Below, piece after piece: positions 21,187 to 23,855 of a stretch of DNA of 23,855 nucleotides. Where the stretch lies: NCBI GenBank assembly GCA_016839345.1, contig JAEOUL010000208.1, positions 1 through 23,855 of the forward strand, given 5' to 3'. This DNA is from Candidatus Thorarchaeota archaeon (GTDB lineage Archaea > Asgardarchaeota > Thorarchaeia > Thorarchaeales > Thorarchaeaceae). The notes beneath the pieces were generated by a model that saw only the letters and a list, made by a program, of their open reading frames with translations, was not told the origin of the DNA and searched no databases. Numbering within the stretch: position 1 is the stretch's first letter; each line of letters starts with the position of its first letter. A program made the position numbers and the translations under genes.

Positions 21187-23855
21187 ATGGCATTGATACA
21201 TCTAAAGTCATCATCACGTGGTGTAATCCCTTTGGACGCTCGAGACCAAAAACGACCTAACTTCGATGTAGAATTTGCTAGCGACATTGTCAAGTCACTG
21301 TATAGTCTATCTGGTAGTTTCAGAGAGTTGCCAAGTGAAAGGGATCAGAATTTCCATTTAGTCACCGAAACCGGTGAAGAGTTTGTCCTAAAGATTTCAG
21401 CACCTTCTGAAAAGCGTGAAACTTTGGAATTCCAAAACAGTGCCATGAATCATATTGCAAGTAGAAGTGAGTTGCCAATATCATCTATAGTCCAAAAGAC
21501 AGTATCAGGTGAGAATATCACTCCAATAGAATCTCATGAAGGAGAATCGCACTTCGTGAGGTTGATTTCATTCCTTCCAGGAAGAGTAATGTCTTCTGTG
21601 AACCCGCATTCAGCGGATCTGCTTTTGGATTTTGGACAGTTTGTTGGTTCGATAAGTAGAAGTCTGGCTGATTTTGATCACCCCGCCACTCACAGGGATT
21701 TCTATTGGGATTTGAAGAAGGCGAGCTCCACAATTGAAAAGTTTAGAGAGCATATCTCCGACTCTGAAAAACAGGATCTTGTTGATTACTTTTTGAGTCT
21801 ATATCAAAGACTAGTTGTACCACGAATGGAAGAACTGCTGACAAGCGTTATACACAATGATATCAACGATGATAATGTTGTCATCAATAATCCTCATGAT
21901 GATACTCGTTCTTTTGGAATACTTGATTTTGGAGATATGGTGTATTCTCATACAATCAACGAACTGGCAATCGCGATTGCCTATGCAATGCTCGATAAAA
22001 TCGACCCAATAGGTGCCGCACAGAAAATCATAGCAGGATATCAATCAGTGTTTCCAATGACTGAACTGGAACTTGAGGTTCTTTTCCCACTTGCCTGTAC
22101 ACGACTTGCAACAAGCGTATCGATTTCCGCATATCAGCAGAAACTTGAACCTGACAACGAATACCTGATAGTTAGTGAGGAAAGAGCGTGGGATGTATTA
22201 TCTCAGCTGGCAAAAATCCATCCTCGATTCGCGTACTACTGTTTTCGTGAAGCTGCAGGTATGGAACCATGCCCCGATTCAGTCCGCGTCACTAAGTGGC
22301 TCATAAAGAACTCTCAGTATCTAGCAAGTCCTATTGGTACTCCACTTGATGCAACAAACAGTGTTGTAATAGATCTAAGTGTAGGAAGTACTGATGTTGA
22401 CTCTCCCCATCAACTAGCTGACCATCAACAATTTGGAGATCTCATATCAAGAAAACTCACAGCTGCTGGAGTCAAAATTGGAGTAGGTCGATACAATGAA
22501 CCACGCTTGACATATACTGAGGACCAGTATTTGGAACCCGGAAATGAGGTTAAGACAATTCATCTTGCTATAGATCTGTTTGTTGAAAACGGTACTCCTG
22601 TGGTTTCAGTCTATGATGGTGTCATCCATAGTTTTCAAGATAATTCAGCACCTCTCGATAATGGCCCTACCATTGTAGTAGAATACAAGACAACTTCTCA
22701 CGGTCCTGCCTTCTACATTCTTTACAGTCATCTAACTCGTGACTCATTGGATGGTCTAGCAATTGGACAGATTGTGAAGAAGGGAGAAAGGATTGGAAGA
22801 GTGGGCAAGTACCCGGACAATGGTGGGTGGCCACCACATCTTCACTTCCAGCTCATTGTGGATATGATGGACCATATGGGCGACATATCTGGAGTTGCCC
22901 CTCCGTCTAAGCATGATATCTGGTTGAGTATATGTCCGGATCCCAACTTGATACTTCAGATTCCTGAGTCACTCTTTCCAGAGCCAGATTTGTCGAAGGG
23001 GGAACTCATCCAGCTTCGTGGTGAACACATTGGTCGGTCTCTTGGAGTATCATATAAAAAACCCCTAACAATCGTTCGAGGTTTCATGCAGTATCTCTAT
23101 GATGAGAATGGTCAACAATTTCTCGACATCAGGAACAATGTTCCACATGTTGGTCATAGCAACCCACGAATTGTAAGAGCAATGACCCAACAAGCCATGG
23201 TTCTGAACACAAACACGCGCTACCTGCACCAGAATCTGGTGCGGTATGCTAAGCGGCTGACTGCCAAGCTACCAAAAGAACTCAGTGTCTGTTTCTTTGT
23301 CAACAGTGGAAGTGAAGCAAACGAGCTCGCCCTGAGACTGGCTAGAACTCACACCAAGCGAAAGGACATCATTGCTATCGATGGAGCCTATCATGGGAAC
23401 ACTGCTGAGCTTGTGAATATCAGTTCATACAAACACGATGGACCTGGAGGAGAGGGGGCTCCGCCGCATGTGCACGTAGTAAGGATGCCTGACACATATC
23501 GTGGTGAACATAAGGGATCTGAAGCAGGAAAGAAGTATGCACAGGATGTGTATGAGGCTACCAAGAAATCAGAAGGAGTCGCAGCATTCATCTTCGAACC
23601 ACTGATGGGATGCGGGGGCCAGATTATTTTTCCCGATAGCTACCTCAAGGAAGCCTTCAAGCATGTTCATAATGAAGGTGGAGTCTGTATTGCGGATGAG
23701 GTACAGGTCGGTTTTGGAAGGATGGGTGATTATTTCTGGGGATTTGAAACCCAGGGAGTAGTCCCTGATATTGTAACGATGGGCAAACCGATTGGTAATG
23801 GTCATCCCATTGGTGCTGTGGTCACGACACAAGATATAGCAAATTCATTCACGAC
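21187..23855 (+). CDS. Trimodular APH-kinase / M23 peptidase / class III aminotransferase fusion, cut by right edge
   Basis: An open frame of 889 codons from ATG 21187 runs off the right edge. An in-frame TAG at 21166-21168 (the paralogue 2 stop) fixes it as a separate gene. Three domains follow each other. An aminoglycoside-phosphotransferase-fold kinase spans about 25-300, with H223, D225 and N230 in HNDINDDN and D247 in DFGD. An M23 metallopeptidase-type domain spans about 440-575, with its zinc ligands H459/D463 (HLAID) and the HLH motif 551-553. A class III PLP aminotransferase domain starts near 615 (NNVPHVGHSNP, VNSGSEANE, ADEVQVGFGRMG, PLP lysine K867). Known relatives are bacterial fusions of about 1000 aa related to hydroxylysine kinase and phosphoethanolamine or phosphohydroxylysine phospho-lyase. 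Substrate is unknown. No ribosome site is obvious. Confidence 0.93.
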   Translation, partial: MALIHLKSSSRGVIPLDARDQKRPNFDVEFASDIVKSLYSLSGSFRELPSERDQNFHLVTETGEEFVLKISAPSEKRETLEFQNSAMNHIASRSELPISSIVQKTVSGENITPIESHEGESHFVRLISFLPGRVMSSVNPHSADLLLDFGQFVGSISRSLADFDHPATHRDFYWDLKKASSTIEKFREHISDSEKQDLVDYFLSLYQRLVVPRMEELLTSVIHNDINDDNVVINNPHDDTRSFGILDFGDMVYSHTINELAIAIAYAMLDKIDPIGAAQKIIAGYQSVFPMTELELEVLFPLACTRLATSVSISAYQQKLEPDNEYLIVSEERAWDVLSQLAKIHPRFAYYCFREAAGMEPCPDSVRVTKWLIKNSQYLASPIGTPLDATNSVVIDLSVGSTDVDSPHQLADHQQFGDLISRKLTAAGVKIGVGRYNEPRLTYTEDQYLEPGNEVKTIHLAIDLFVENGTPVVSVYDGVIHSFQDNSAPLDNGPTIVVEYKTTSHGPAFYILYSHLTRDSLDGLAIGQIVKKGERIGRVGKYPDNGGWPPHLHFQLIVDMMDHMGDISGVAPPSKHDIWLSICPDPNLILQIPESLFPEPDLSKGELIQLRGEHIGRSLGVSYKKPLTIVRGFMQYLYDENGQQFLDIRNNVPHVGHSNPRIVRAMTQQAMVLNTNTRYLHQNLVRYAKRLTAKLPKELSVCFFVNSGSEANELALRLARTHTKRKDIIAIDGAYHGNTAELVNISSYKHDGPGGEGAPPHVHVVRMPDTYRGEHKGSEAGKKYAQDVYEATKKSEGVAAFIFEPLMGCGGQIIFPDSYLKEAFKHVHNEGGVCIADEVQVGFGRMGDYFWGFETQGVVPDIVTMGKPIGNGHPIGAVVTTQDIANSFT

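Noticed and set aside
1..23855. CRISPR arrays, insertion sequences, integrases, rRNA or tRNA genes
   Set aside because: No regularly spaced repeats, terminal inverted repeats, transposase or integrase motifs, or RNA gene signatures were found on either strand.

Overview
The window reads as chromosomal DNA of an archaeon, most plausibly an Asgard-type (Thorarchaeia-like) lineage, although no marker gene fixes the taxon. The archaeal signs are TATA boxes placed about 25 bp before likely starts (for example 14636-14646 and 18907-18918), mixed ATG/GTG/TTG starts, some leaderless-looking genes, Lrp/AsnC-type regulators, a type I glutamine synthetase and archaeal-style metabolic genes. Coding density is high. 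No gap exceeds 300 bp, and I see no rRNA, tRNA, CRISPR array, insertion sequence or phage gene.

Layout. (1) 1-4468, minus strand: a tight run of a Cys-rich small protein, LeuB-like dehydrogenase, LeuC-like and LeuD-like dehydratase subunits, then an unknown membrane protein cut by the left edge. A fumarylacetoacetate-hydrolase-family gene starts divergently at 4467. (2) 5385-9268, minus strand: MFS transporter, PHP phosphoesterase, four-helix membrane protein, soluble TPR protein and membrane-anchored TPR protein, closely spaced. (3) 9339-9448, minus strand: a TATA box followed by two strong hairpins and a T-run, a candidate small RNA or structured leader. (4) 9500-11470, minus strand: a membrane-anchored subtilase with a long extracytoplasmic C-terminus. 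(5) 11663-14572, plus strand: a P-type ATPase with an altered ion site; 14685-15542: panB. (6) 15614-17691, minus strand: a DUF1858 redox-type protein, an SCP2 protein and glutamine synthetase with a hairpin-rich leader, facing an Lrp regulator (17904) that has two matching operator-like palindromes. (7) 18487-23855: a small winged-helix regulator divergent from a plus-strand three-gene operon. That operon holds two tandem paralogous double-winged-helix regulators and a large fusion of APH-type kinase, M23 peptidase and class III aminotransferase, cut by the right edge.

How it fits together. LeuBCD and PanB both serve branched-chain 2-oxoacid metabolism (leucine, pantothenate), but the exact substrates of the LeuBCD set are open. 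Glutamine synthetase beside an Lrp regulator suggests nitrogen-responsive control. The right-hand operon looks like a regulated phospho-amino-alcohol or amino-acid degradation module. The most unusual items are that regulator pair with the trimodular enzyme, the structured RNA at 9339-9420, the ATPase ion-site substitutions, and the subtilase whose layout recalls eukaryotic site-1 protease.
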